Assembly: GCA_963805325.1 (NCBI GenBank)
Contig: CAWDTS010000022.1
Span: 248,001-312,000 of the forward strand
Reading direction: 5' to 3'
Source of the DNA: DASWJZ01 sp963805325
GTDB lineage: Bacteria > Pseudomonadota > Alphaproteobacteria > Rhizobiales > Afifellaceae
Length of the DNA: 64,000 nt
Each line of letters begins with the position of its first letter. Positions within the stretch are counted from its first letter, which is position 1. The position numbers and the translations under genes are program-made. The notes beneath the pieces were generated by a model, which was given only the letters and a program-made list of their open reading frames with translations, did no database searches and was not told the DNA's origin. This document shows positions 28,907 through 38,219 of the stretch, in pieces.

Positions 28907-29941
28907 ATGGGCCGTCGAATAGCCGATCAGCGTCCGACCACGGCGTTTACGACCGTCGATCTCGACCGGGAGGGAAAGCAGGTCGGCTTCGTGATGATTC
29001 CGCATTCGCCGAACGACGACGCGTGGGGCGTGACGCGCATTCCGCTTGCGGTGATCAAGAACGGCAACGGTCCGACCGTCGTCCTTGAAGGCGGCAACCA
29101 TGGAGATGAATACGAAGGGCCAATCGCAATCTCCGAGCTGATCCGCGAGCTTGATCCAGGTGAAATCAAGGGTCGCCTCATTCTGATGCCGGCCAACAAC
29201 GTTCACGCAGCCGTCTCAGGGCAGCGCACCTCACCCGTCGACGGGCTGAACTACAACCGCAGCTTTCCCGGCGATCCACTCGGAACAATCACCGAGCAGA
29301 TAGCGGCGTTTGTCAGCGACGAGATCTTTACCCGCGCTGATGCCTTCCTGGACCTCCATTCGGGAGGCTCGTCGTTGAACATCATCCCCAGCGCCATTAT
29401 CGAGCCGACCGACGACGCCGAACTCCACCGTCGCAACGTCGCTGCGGCGCGTGCGTTCGACGCCCCGCTCACGGTGGTGATCAGCAACCTCGGCGACGAG
29501 CGTACGGCGACGGCCGCGGCCTGCCGTGCCGGGCTGGTCACAGTTGGCACCGAGATGGCCGGTGGCGGCACGGTATCTCGCGAGGCACTCGGCTTGTGTC
29601 GCCGAGGCGTACGCAACGTGCTTGCGCATCTTGGCATGCTTCCGCCGAGGGAGGCGGAACCGCAGCGCGGCGGTAGTCGCGTGTTGGAGCTCCCCGGATC
29701 AAGCGCATACGTCTTTGCGACGATCGACGGCGTCTTCGAGCCATTCCACGCCAACGGCGATGAGGTGCACGCAGGCGCGCCCGCGGGGCGCATCCATGTT
29801 CCATGGGATCCGGCGTGCCCGCCGGTGACGCTGGCGTTTCAAGCGGACGGGATTGTCTACGGGCAGCGACAACAGGGGCGAGTCCGGCCTGGCAATTGCT
29901 GCGTCGTGGTGGCTGCGCCCTATCGCGGCGACGTCGGTTGA
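28907..29941 (+). CDS. succinylglutamate desuccinylase/aspartoacylase family deacylase, DoeB-like
   Basis: 344 residues. LEGGNHGDEYEGPIA near residue 62 supplies the zinc His and Glu, LNYNRSFPGDPLG holds the NR substrate motif, and DLHSGGSS near 148 the second zinc His. TEMAGGGTVS and RRGVRNVLAHLGML follow, as in DoeB, the N-acetyldiaminobutyrate deacetylase of ectoine breakdown. No DoeA, DoeC or DoeD gene is nearby, so the substrate may be another N-acyl amino acid. Confidence 0.82.
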   Translation: MGRRIADQRPTTAFTTVDLDREGKQVGFVMIPHSPNDDAWGVTRIPLAVIKNGNGPTVVLEGGNHGDEYEGPIAISELIRELDPGEIKGRLILMPANNVHAAVSGQRTSPVDGLNYNRSFPGDPLGTITEQIAAFVSDEIFTRADAFLDLHSGGSSLNIIPSAIIEPTDDAELHRRNVAAARAFDAPLTVVISNLGDERTATAAACRAGLVTVGTEMAGGGTVSREALGLCRRGVRNVLAHLGMLPPREAEPQRGGSRVLELPGSSAYVFATIDGVFEPFHANGDEVHAGAPAGRIHVPWDPACPPVTLAFQADGIVYGQRQQGRVRPGNCCVVVAAPYRGDVG

Positions 29942-30073
29942 TTGACGTCGTACGGGACGGTCAACCCTCGTCGATCGCAGCCGGTCCATCCCATTAGCGG
30001 AAGCAGCGGGTTGCCGGCGCCCATTGCATTCTCCACCGGAATTTATCTGACGAGACCGGAAGCCACACACTGA

Positions 30074-31570
30074 TCAGCCAGCGACGATCGCTTCGGCCTC
30101 AATCTCAACCTCGTAGCCGCCGACGAGGTTGGATACCTCAACCAGCGTGTTGGCGGGGCGGACGTGACCGAGATAGCGCCCGTGCACACGGGCAACGGCC
30201 TCCCAAGCGCTCTGGTCGCGAACGTAAATTCGTGTCCTGACAACGTCTTCGAGCGTTCCGCCGAGCGACTCAATGCTCGCCGCGATCTTATCGAGAACAT
30301 AGACCGTCTGTCCGCGCGGATCGCCCTTGCAGACCGTCGTTCCGCCGCCATGCGTGGCGGTCGTTCCGCTGACGAGAATGCGCGCGCCGTCGCGCACGGC
30401 CCGGCTGTAGCCGCAGATCGGCTCCCAGACGCTCCCCGTATCGATGATCAGCCGCTTCGGGCGACCTGGCACACGGACCGCCGTATAGACCTTTGGAGGA
30501 GAGCCGACGTGATGGCTGAGATCGCCTGAGGCAGTGAGATAGGGCGGGCGGCGATATTCATCGCCGCAATCGCCTGGGATGCGCTTGGCGCCGGCAAGGG
30601 CCGCCTCGATCAATGTTTGGTCCGCATCGTCGAGACGGAAGGAGAAGAGGCGAAGATTATCCTCGCGGTGTTCACGTTCGCCGAGACGGGCGCCGATGAT
30701 GACGCCGCCGACGGCAGGCTGGTCAAGCACCCAGCGCGTGGCGACATTCGCCATCGATACACCATGGCGCTGCGATACTTCGCGCACCGCCCCCAGGATC
30801 GACTGGAGAACGCCCCAGCCGCCGATAGCATCGACGAAGCGCTTGTACTTCATGGTGCTCCAATCGGTGATGTCCCGATCGGTGGGCTCGGTCCGGCCCA
30901 GCCATTTCTCGGTGAGGAGGCCGCCGGCAAGCGTCCCGTAGGCGAGAAGCTTGACGCCTTCTGCGGCACAAAAGGCCGACATTTCGTCACCGGCCCGCCG
31001 GTCAAGAAGCGAGAAGCACACCTGGTTGGTCGCGATCGGTATGCCGTCCTTTACGAGGAGGTGCAGATGGTCGGTGTCAAAATTGGTGACGCCGAGATGG
31101 CCGATAAGTCCCTCGTCCTTGAGGTTTGCCAACGCGTGCATCGCGTCGAGCCAGGCCGGATTTCGGAAGCTCCACCAATGGAACTGGAGAAGGTCGATCG
31201 TCTTCGTTTTCAAGCGCCGCAAGGCGCGCTCGACGCCAGCGCGAACGACATCGGGGCTCATCGGCCCGGGGGCGGGGCACCATTTGGTGAAGATCGCCGG
31301 GCGCATGCCGGGGAGCGCTTGGACTCGGCCTGCCGCGAGCAAGTCGTTGAAGCGGCCCGCGATGTCCTCCGCGCTGCCGTAGTGATCGGCCATGTCGAAC
31401 GTGTCGAAGCCCGCCTCGGCATAGGCTGCGAGGTCGGCGGCGGCGCGGTCCTGATCGATGCCCGTACCGTCGCGCTCCATGTCCGCGACCTGCCAGAGGC
31501 CCGTGACGAGACGGCTGACGACGAGCCCGGGCGCAAGGTCAATGCGCTCGGGAGCGGAGGGCTTCGGCAT
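30074..31570 (-). CDS. aldo/keto reductase fused to a Rid (YjgF/YER057c) domain
   Basis: 498 residues. Residues 1-345 are an aldo/keto reductase: DMADHYGSAED (tetrad Asp and Tyr), IFTKWCPAPG (Lys) and LLQFHWWSF (His). Residues about 375-498 are a Rid domain (SGTTATHGGGTTVCKGDP, LEDVVRTRIYVRD, PANTLVEVSNLVG). The Arg that acts in RidA imine deaminases (PARSCVEV in E. coli) is Asn here, so this domain probably does not hydrolyse enamines in the RidA manner. Last gene of the minus-strand arm of the HAAT cluster, 64 bases after the binding-protein gene. A frameshift-made fusion is unlikely because both halves share one frame with a natural linker. Confidence 0.85.
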   Translation of the reverse strand: MPKPSAPERIDLAPGLVVSRLVTGLWQVADMERDGTGIDQDRAAADLAAYAEAGFDTFDMADHYGSAEDIAGRFNDLLAAGRVQALPGMRPAIFTKWCPAPGPMSPDVVRAGVERALRRLKTKTIDLLQFHWWSFRNPAWLDAMHALANLKDEGLIGHLGVTNFDTDHLHLLVKDGIPIATNQVCFSLLDRRAGDEMSAFCAAEGVKLLAYGTLAGGLLTEKWLGRTEPTDRDITDWSTMKYKRFVDAIGGWGVLQSILGAVREVSQRHGVSMANVATRWVLDQPAVGGVIIGARLGEREHREDNLRLFSFRLDDADQTLIEAALAGAKRIPGDCGDEYRRPPYLTASGDLSHHVGSPPKVYTAVRVPGRPKRLIIDTGSVWEPICGYSRAVRDGARILVSGTTATHGGGTTVCKGDPRGQTVYVLDKIAASIESLGGTLEDVVRTRIYVRDQSAWEAVARVHGRYLGHVRPANTLVEVSNLVGGYEVEIEAEAIVAG

Positions 31571-31634
31571 GGCTCTCTCTGATGGTTGGAGACGCCGTTC
31601 CTGATGCGGCGGCGTCTCCGGGAAAGCGCTTCGA

Positions 31635-32900
31635 CTAGTTGCCTATCTTCGCTTTGATGTCGTTCACGTCGGCCGTCGACATCTGCCCGACCGTCTCGAT
31701 CTTCCCGTCCTTGATCCGCCACAGCCGGAACGGACCGGTGATGTCGCCGTACTGGTCGAAGGTGATCGGGCCGATCACGCCTTCATACTTGATTGGCTTG
31801 CCGTCCTTGATGAGTTGGATCGCCTTGGCGAACTCGTCCTTGCCGGCATGGATGACGGTGCCGCTCGGATCGACGACCTTGCGGACCGCGTCCTTGATCG
31901 CCGCCGCGTCGCCCTTGCCGGCAATGACCACCGCGAGGCCGAGGATCGCGCCGGCATCGTAGGCCTGCACGGCCGCCGGGCTGCCCGGATCGAGGCTGGA
32001 GAAAGCCTGGTAGTTGTCGTTGAAGTACTTCGTCGAGGGCGTCTCGTCGGTGCCGGATGACGTTCCGTAGGCATCGTTCAGGTATTGCGCACCGACCGCG
32101 TCGATGAAGCCTTGGTCGTTCATGCCGTCGTTGAGCAGGAACTTCGCCGGCCCGCCTTGGCTGATCCAGGCGCGGGCGATCGTCGCGCCGTCGACCGGAT
32201 AGCTGACGAGGTAGAGGCCATCCGGCCCGTCGGCCACGGCCGCGGTCACCTCGGCCTGATAGCTCGACTGTTTCTCGTTGTAAGGCGTGTCGGAGACGAT
32301 CGTGCCGCCGAGCGCCTTGTAGGCCTTGGAGAACTCGGCGACCATGTTTACGCCGAAGTCGTTGTTGACGTGGATGATCGAAAGCTTCTTCAGCCCCTGA
32401 TCGAGCGCGAACTTTGCCGCAGCAGTTCCCTGCAGCGCGTCAGAGGTGATCGTGCGGAAGAAGACGCCATTGGTTTTGCCGTCGCGGCCAAGTTGGGTCA
32501 GTGTCGGTGACGAAGACGCCGGGGATATCTGCACGACACTCGCAGGCGCCGTAACAGAAGTCAGGATTGGGATCGACACGGAAGAAATGATGCCGCCGAT
32601 GATCGCCGGCACCTTCTTTACCTGGACGAGTTGTGTCGCGACGTCGACAGCGACGTTGCCCTGGCTCTGTGCGTCACGTGTGTCGGTAACCAGCTTGCAG
32701 CCGTCGACGCCCCCGGCATCGTTGATGTCGCGGAATGCCATTTCGACCGACTTCGCACCGGCCTGCCCGTAAGCGCCCGCCGGGCCGGTCAACGACATTA
32801 CAACGCCGATTGTGATGTCGCAGTCGGCCGCCTGAGCGACGCCGATCGCGCCGCCGAGGCCGATCGCGACCGCCAACGCGTATCGAATTGCCCTCATCAT
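31635..32900 (-). CDS. HAAT-family ABC transporter substrate-binding protein (LivJ-like)
   Basis: About 421 residues; the ATG at 32900 or 32897 follows a GGGAGGGA. A signal peptide (ALAVAIGLGGAIGVAQA) leads into CDITIGVVMSLTGPAGAYGQAG, the type I binding-protein opening, with two lobes. SSVSIPILTS and QVKKVPAIIGG segments also fit the family. Family members bind branched-chain amino acids, amides, urea or aromatic acids. It pairs with the divergent LivGFHM genes. Ligand unknown; the enzymes around it argue against a general amino-acid role. Confidence 0.88.
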   Translation of the reverse strand: MMRAIRYALAVAIGLGGAIGVAQAADCDITIGVVMSLTGPAGAYGQAGAKSVEMAFRDINDAGGVDGCKLVTDTRDAQSQGNVAVDVATQLVQVKKVPAIIGGIISSVSIPILTSVTAPASVVQISPASSSPTLTQLGRDGKTNGVFFRTITSDALQGTAAAKFALDQGLKKLSIIHVNNDFGVNMVAEFSKAYKALGGTIVSDTPYNEKQSSYQAEVTAAVADGPDGLYLVSYPVDGATIARAWISQGGPAKFLLNDGMNDQGFIDAVGAQYLNDAYGTSSGTDETPSTKYFNDNYQAFSSLDPGSPAAVQAYDAGAILGLAVVIAGKGDAAAIKDAVRKVVDPSGTVIHAGKDEFAKAIQLIKDGKPIKYEGVIGPITFDQYGDITGPFRLWRIKDGKIETVGQMSTADVNDIKAKIGN

Positions 32901-32908
32901 TCCCTCCC

Positions 32909-33322
32909 TCACGCTATCCAGGTCTCATGCAGATGCCGCCACAGTACGCCGCAGGGCGCGGCCGGCCCGTCGATGAAAAGCACCGTGGAGCGCCGGTTCG
33001 TCTCTTGTCCATCACGATACTGTTGCTCGATGTACTCCAGCAAGACGGCATCGTCTCTCTGCCAGACCACGTGTGGTTGCAGGATCTGGATGCGAAAATC
33101 GCTTCCAACGCTGGCGCGCATGGCGCGGATCCGCGCGATGACGTCCGCGCGCAAATGACATCTGCCCTCGGGCGTCACCATGAGGAAATCCGGTCCGATG
33201 GCATTTTCGCACCGCGCGAAGTCGCCTGTCGCGGCAGTCTCGCGCCGCAGCCAGACGGCGAAGAAGTCGTGCAGTTCGATCACTTCGCGAACCGAGCGCC
33301 GAGCAAGGTCGCCTCCAGCCAT
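32909..33322 (-). CDS. NTF2-like / DUF4440-type small protein
   Basis: 137 residues with the pattern of the SnoaL/DUF4440 cone fold: an N-terminal helix ending in HDFFAVWLR, a DFLMVTPEGRCH strand pair, and the C-terminal strands ending VLWRHLHETWIA. Such proteins are isomerases, hydratases or ligand-binding subunits. Start overlaps the AKR stop and the stop lies within the ribosome-binding region of the binding-protein gene, so it is translated as part of this operon. Confidence 0.65.
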   Translation of the reverse strand: MAGGDLARRSVREVIELHDFFAVWLRRETAATGDFARCENAIGPDFLMVTPEGRCHLRADVIARIRAMRASVGSDFRIQILQPHVVWQRDDAVLLEYIEQQYRDGQETNRRSTVLFIDGPAAPCGVLWRHLHETWIA

Positions 33323-34372
33323 TAGGCGACCTTGTTCAGGTTGTATTTCATGATCGATCCGTGCCGGCCCGTGCGGTCGCGTTCCAGCGAAAAGGTGTCG
33401 CCAGGCGGTCCCTGCCGCTTCGACAGCACCGAAGCGACCTCGGCGGTGTCGTCCTCGGTCAGGTCGAAAGCCGTGATCGCGGCGTTCGCGACGACGTGCG
33501 CCCGGCTCCGCGCGCCGACGATGACAGCCGCGACGCCCGGCCGGTCGAGCATGGCGCGGCTCGCCACGGACGCGATGTCGGCATCGTGCCGGTCAGCAAC
33601 GCGGCGGAGCGCTCTCAGCAGTTCCTGAAACAGCGCCCAGCCGCCGAATTCCTCGATGATCAGGAGATATTTGGTAAGCGAGCGGTTCTCGAACGGCGGC
33701 ATCGGTTTCGGTTGCCCAAGCCAGCGATCGGAGAGGAAGCCGCCGGCGACGGTGCCATAGCAGAGAATAGAAACGTTGTTCTCGCGGCAGAAATCGACAA
33801 GCCCGTGCTCGGGCCGGCCATCAAGCAGCGAGGTACTGCACTTGCATGCTCGCAAGATCGACGCCCGCGGCGACGAGTTCGGCTGTGCGCGGCGTGTCGA
33901 AATTTGTCCCGCCGATCAGATCGATCTTGCCTTCGCGCCGTAACTCGGAGAGCCATCCGACGACATCGAGATAGCCCGGCACGTCATAGTCCCACCAATG
34001 GAACTGCACGAGATCGAGCCGCTCGACCCGAAGTCGCCTCAGCGACGTTTCGACGATCGAACGGATGTAGGCGCGGTCGACGCTCCGCAACCTTTCGAGG
34101 TCGGGCACGCATTTGGTGTGCACCTTGATATGGGAAGCGGCGGCCGCGCCATGCCGCCGGGCAATCTCGGCGCGCGCCGCGCCAAGCATCTCTTCGACGC
34201 CGGTGTAAATGTCAGCGCAGTCGAACGTCGTGATGCCGGCATCGCGAAAAGCCACAAGATTGTCGACCGCAGCGTCGCGGTCGACAGGACCGTGACCGCC
34301 GGCGAGTTGCCATCCGCCGCAGATGACGCGCGAGATGTCGTAGCCCGGCCGGAGGCTAAGCGTCGCGACCAT
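33322..34372 (-). CDS. aldo/keto reductase, frame broken in the middle
   Basis: The N-terminal 180 residues (DCADIYTGVEE with tetrad Asp and Tyr, VHTKCVPD with Lys, LVQFHWWDYD with His) are in one frame, the C-terminal 175 (SLLDGRPEHGLVDFC onward, MLDRPGVAAVIVGARS) in another. Removing one base near 33832 joins VQY to SLLDGRP, exactly as in the family. It is a paralogue of the AKR half of the fusion protein at 30074-31570, sharing the QFHWW block. Stop overlaps the NTF2-like gene. Cytoplasmic NAD(P)H-dependent reductase; substrate unknown. Confidence 0.8.
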
Positions 34373-34374
34373 GC

Positions 34375-34725
34375 TTAGGTTTTTCCAGGAAGCGGCACGG
34401 CCGTCGTCGCGGCATGGGTAAAACGCCGCGTGCCGGTCCGCGAGATGCGGAAACGTGTGGGGCAGTTTGGGTCCGGACAGGCGACTTCAGCGTCGCTCGT
34501 CATCCAGTCGTTCGGGTGGGTTGGGCGCTGTTTGGCCGGGAGAAGCGGCAGAAGAGCCGCGAGCGAGTAGATCGAGAAACCCTGGCCCGGCGGCAGGTAG
34601 AGCATCTCGCCCTTCAACTCGAAATAGTCACCGGCCTTGGCGCCGCAATAGATCGGCTTTCCGGGCGGCGCGGTGACTTCGACCTTGAGATCGAAAAGCT
34701 CAAAACTGTCGGACGGCTCTCGCAT
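34375..34725 (-). CDS. TIGR04076-like protein
   Basis: 116 residues from the ATG at 34725. VEVTAPPGKPIYCGAKAGD, FSIYSLAALLPLLPA and VACPDPNCPTRFRISR correspond to the small Cys-containing family TIGR04076, whose function is unknown. It is the first gene of the minus-strand arm, two bases before the AKR gene, 128 bases from the divergent LivG-like start. The family name is from pattern memory. Confidence 0.6.
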   Translation of the reverse strand: MREPSDSFELFDLKVEVTAPPGKPIYCGAKAGDYFELKGEMLYLPPGQGFSIYSLAALLPLLPAKQRPTHPNDWMTSDAEVACPDPNCPTRFRISRTGTRRFTHAATTAVPLPGKT

Positions 34726-34853
34726 TTTGCTGTCCCGGTGGCGTTGCGCGGCCTCTGGCCGGGCCATATCGTCACGATATCGGCCTCCGCCGCAAGACAG
34801 GACATTCCGGTATCAGCAAAACTGCAACACTCGACCGCGAAGCTGCTCGAACG

Positions 34854-35609
34854 ATGTTGGAGGTTCGTGCCGTTTCGCGGCGGTTCGGCGGGGTGGCAGC
34901 CGTCGATTCCGTCTCGATCGCTGTCGGCCGGGGCGAGATCGTTGGGCTGATCGGGCCGAATGGCGCAGGCAAAACGACGCTCTTCAACTGCATCGCAGGA
35001 ACGGTCCGCCCGACAGGCGGGTCGATCCTGCTCGAGGGCGCGGCGATGGAGCGCGAGCCGGCGCATACGCGCCTCAGCCGAGGCCTCGGGCGAACGTTCC
35101 AGATCCCGCGCCCTTTCCCGCAGATGACACTGATCGAGAACCTGCTCGTCGCTGCGAAGAACCAAGTTGGTGAACGAATCTTCGCGAGCTGGTTCCGGGC
35201 TCGTGACGTCGCGCGAGAGGAACGCGCCAATGTCGATCGCGCAATGGCGCTTCTTGAATTCGTCACACTCGACCGACTGGCGCATGAACCGGCCCGCATC
35301 CTTTCAGGCGGGCAGCGAAAGCTCCTCGAGCTCGCACGCGCCATGATGGCCGATCCCGCGATCGTGCTGCTCGACGAGCCGGCGGCGGGCGTCAATCCGA
35401 GTCTCTGCGAGACGATCATCTCGCGCGTCGCTGAGCTCAATCGCAACGGTGTCGCGTTCCTGATCATCGAGCACGACATCAGTCTGATCGCGCGGCTTTG
35501 TTCACACGTCTTCGTCATGGCTGGCGGGCGTTTGCTTGCCGAAGGCCGCCCCGCCGAAATCGTCTGTGATCCGCGTGTCATCGATGCTTATCTCGGGGGA
35601 CCGTCTTGA
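34854..35609 (+). CDS. livG: HAAT-family ABC transporter ATP-binding protein, LivG-like
   Basis: 251 residues. Walker A GPNGAGKTTLFNC near residue 36, signature LSGGQRKLLELARAMM, Walker B IVLLDEPAAGV and the switch His in IEHDISLI. The N-terminal FGGVAAVDSVSI is usual for LivG. First gene of a tight livG-livF-livH-livM run with 4-base overlaps; the promoter is shared with the divergent TIGR04076-AKR arm. Confidence 0.9.
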   Translation: MLEVRAVSRRFGGVAAVDSVSIAVGRGEIVGLIGPNGAGKTTLFNCIAGTVRPTGGSILLEGAAMEREPAHTRLSRGLGRTFQIPRPFPQMTLIENLLVAAKNQVGERIFASWFRARDVAREERANVDRAMALLEFVTLDRLAHEPARILSGGQRKLLELARAMMADPAIVLLDEPAAGVNPSLCETIISRVAELNRNGVAFLIIEHDISLIARLCSHVFVMAGGRLLAEGRPAEIVCDPRVIDAYLGGPS

Positions 35610-36349
35610 GCGTGGAAGCGCTGCTTCGCGTCGAAGGGCTGGTGGCCGGCTATGAACCCGGCGTGCCAATCGTACGGAGTGCAAGCATCGAGGTTGCGCC
35701 GGGCGAGATTGTCGCGGTCCTCGGGCCGAACGGCGCCGGCAAGTCGACGCTGATCAAATCAGTCGCGGGCCTGGTGCCCAAATTCTCCGGCCGCGTTTTT
35801 TTCGGCGGCACCGATATCACGGAGCTTGCAGCGCACGAGCTGGTCCGGCGCGGCTTTGCCTTCGTGCCCCAGACCGAGAACGTCTTCGCGAGGATGACGG
35901 TCGCCGACAACCTGGCGCTCGCAGCGGCGATCCTGCCGGCGCGCGAGCGTGCGGAGCGGGTCGGTAGCATGTACGCGTTCTTCCCGAGCCTCGCCGGGCG
36001 AAGCAGGATGCTCGCCGGGAGGCTTTCGGGTGGCGAGCGCCAGATGCTCGCTGTCGCGCGCGCGCTCATGGTGAGGCCGCGCCTGCTGGTCCTCGATGAA
36101 GCCTCGGCCGGCCTCTCGCCAAAGATGGTTGAGATCGTCTTCCTCCAGCTCAAGACAATCCGCGAGGCGGGTGTGACCATCCTGCTCGTCGAGCAGAACG
36201 TCCGCGCCGCGCTCGGCGTCAGTGACCGCGCCTATGTGCTTGTGGAAGGACAGAACCGACATGAGGGCCGCGCGGCGGATCTCTGGGGCGATCCGGCGGT
36301 CGCAGCGCTCTATCTCGGCGGTGCTATGCCGGGGGAGGGCTCGCAATGA
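35606..36349 (+). CDS. livF: HAAT-family ABC transporter ATP-binding protein, LivF-like
   Basis: 247 residues. Walker A GPNGAGKSTLIKS near residue 39, FVPQTENVF Q-loop, signature LSGGERQMLAVARALM, Walker B LLVLDEASAGLSP and VEQNVRAAL in place of a His switch, as is normal for LivF (the Q-N form). Pairs with LivG as the second ATPase. Confidence 0.9.
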   Translation: MSVEALLRVEGLVAGYEPGVPIVRSASIEVAPGEIVAVLGPNGAGKSTLIKSVAGLVPKFSGRVFFGGTDITELAAHELVRRGFAFVPQTENVFARMTVADNLALAAAILPARERAERVGSMYAFFPSLAGRSRMLAGRLSGGERQMLAVARALMVRPRLLVLDEASAGLSPKMVEIVFLQLKTIREAGVTILLVEQNVRAALGVSDRAYVLVEGQNRHEGRAADLWGDPAVAALYLGGAMPGEGSQ

Positions 36350-37254
36350 ACCTGCAGTTTCTCGTCGACGGCCTGCTCGTCGGAGCGATGATCGGCCTCG
36401 GCGCGATCGGTGTCTCGCTCACTTACTCAATCTTGGGCTTTGCGAATTTCGCGCACGGCGAATTCATTGCGTGGGGCGCCTACGCCGCGCTGGTTGTCAC
36501 CGGAGCGATCGGCTTCCTCGTGGCGCCCGCGATGACGTCGATTGGGCCATTCTCGTTCGGCTGGCCGCTCCTCGCCGCAATGGTCATCGCAATGCTTCTG
36601 ACCGGCGGCTTGGCACTTGCGCTCGACACCGTCCTCTTCAGCCGCCTCCGCAGGCGCGGTGACGCAATCATCATGGTTATGGCGAGCTTCGGCGCTGCGA
36701 TGGCGCTCCGCAGCCTGCTCGAATTCATCTTCACCGGGCAGCCCGCCTATTTCAGCCGCGCCATCCAAATCGCGATTCCCCTCGGTGCCGGGATCCGCGC
36801 GACGCCGGACCAGCTCCTGGTCCTCGCGCTCGCATTGGTACTCGTCGTGACGATGTTCCTGGTCATGAGCCGGACGACCATCGGGCGCTCGATGCGAGCG
36901 GTCTCGGAGAACCCGGCGCTTGCCGCTGTCGTCGGGATCGACGTGAAACGGGTCATCCGCGCGACCTGGTTCCTGGGCGGGGCGCTCGCCGCCGCCGCCG
37001 GCGTCATGGTCGGGATCACCATCCAGATCCGGCCGTATATGGGCTTTGATCTTCTGCTGCCGCTCTTTGCTGCCGCAATCCTCGGAGGGATCGGAAGCAT
37101 GCCGGGCGCGGTCGCCGGTGGCTTGATCGTCGGCATTGCGGAGGCCGCCTCGGTGCCCCTCGTCGGTGCGGGCTATCGCGGCGCCGTTGCGTTTCTTGTG
37201 CTGATCGCGGTCCTGATTGTCAGACCGACCGGGCTGTTCGGACGGCGCGAATGA
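36346..37254 (+). CDS. livH: HAAT-family ABC transporter permease, LivH-like
   Basis: 302 residues, about eight helices. The start (FLVDGLLVGAMIGLGAIGVSL) and the LGFANFAHGEFIAWGAY block are the LivH hallmarks; IGRSMRAVSENPALAAVVGID is the ATPase-contact loop. The last helix ends in VRPTGLFGRR. Forms the channel with LivM. Confidence 0.9.
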   Translation: MNLQFLVDGLLVGAMIGLGAIGVSLTYSILGFANFAHGEFIAWGAYAALVVTGAIGFLVAPAMTSIGPFSFGWPLLAAMVIAMLLTGGLALALDTVLFSRLRRRGDAIIMVMASFGAAMALRSLLEFIFTGQPAYFSRAIQIAIPLGAGIRATPDQLLVLALALVLVVTMFLVMSRTTIGRSMRAVSENPALAAVVGIDVKRVIRATWFLGGALAAAAGVMVGITIQIRPYMGFDLLLPLFAAAILGGIGSMPGAVAGGLIVGIAEAASVPLVGAGYRGAVAFLVLIAVLIVRPTGLFGRRE

Positions 37255-38219
37255 TCCTCGATCTTCTCGGCTACGCCGCGTTCTTCCTGACCACGGCGCT
37301 GACCTTCGGGCTGATCTGCCTCGGCCTCAATCTGCAATGGGGCCAGACGGGACTTTTCAACGTCGGCGTCGCCGGGTTTGTCGCAATCGGTGCCTACACT
37401 TCGGCGCTGCTCACTAGCCCTGCCGCAGTGGGCCGATTCGGCGGCTTCGATCTCCCGATCCTCGTCGGGTGGCTCGCTGCCGCGGGCGTAACTGGTGCAG
37501 CAGCACTCGCCGTCGGTGCGCTGACCCTCCGGCTCCGCGCGGACTATCTCGCGATCACCACATTCGGCGTCGCCATCGCGATACAGCTTGTCGCTCTCAA
37601 CGCGCAGTCGATTACCGGAGGACCATTCGGCGTTGCATTCATCCCGCGACCGTTCGCGTTCCTGCAAGGGAACGCTCTTGCCTTTGACCTCGCCAATCTG
37701 GCGCTGGTCGGCGTGGTAATCGCGATTGTCTTCATAGGCCTCGAGCGGCTGGTGAGGGGCCCCTGGGGGCGCTTGCTCCGCGCGATCCGCGAGGACGAGG
37801 CCGCCGCCGCGGCGCTCGGCAAGAACGCCAACCGCTATCGCCTTCAGGCGTTTGTCCTCGGCAGTGCGATCATGGGACTTGCCGGGGCGATGCAGGGGCA
37901 CTTCATCGGCTTCATCGCACCGGACAATTATCTCTCAGCCCTGACCTTTCAGGTCTGGGCGATGCTGATTGTCGGCGGTGCGGGCAACAACCGCGGCGCC
38001 GTGCTCGGCGCTGTGGTGGTCTGGGGCCTGTGGAGCACTTCAAGTGCCGTCATTTCGGCAACATTCCCGCCTGAGCAGCAGGCACGAGCCGCCTCGCTGC
38101 AGATCGTCATGATCGGGACTTTGCTCGCGGCGATCCTTGTGTTGATGCCGCGAGGTCTCCTCGGTGAACGAATGACCGTCTCCCGCTTTGTTGGGCGATC
38201 CACTCGCGGTTCGCGATAG
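37251..38219 (+). CDS. livM: HAAT-family ABC transporter permease, LivM-like
   Basis: 322 residues with about eight helices. GLNLQWGQTGLFNVGVAGF near residue 25 and LRLRADYLAITTFG, then LLRAIREDEAAAAALGKN as coupling loop. Ends with LMPRGLLGERM, the usual LivM tail. Last gene of the run. Confidence 0.9.
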   Translation: MILDLLGYAAFFLTTALTFGLICLGLNLQWGQTGLFNVGVAGFVAIGAYTSALLTSPAAVGRFGGFDLPILVGWLAAAGVTGAAALAVGALTLRLRADYLAITTFGVAIAIQLVALNAQSITGGPFGVAFIPRPFAFLQGNALAFDLANLALVGVVIAIVFIGLERLVRGPWGRLLRAIREDEAAAAALGKNANRYRLQAFVLGSAIMGLAGAMQGHFIGFIAPDNYLSALTFQVWAMLIVGGAGNNRGAVLGAVVVWGLWSTSSAVISATFPPEQQARAASLQIVMIGTLLAAILVLMPRGLLGERMTVSRFVGRSTRGSR

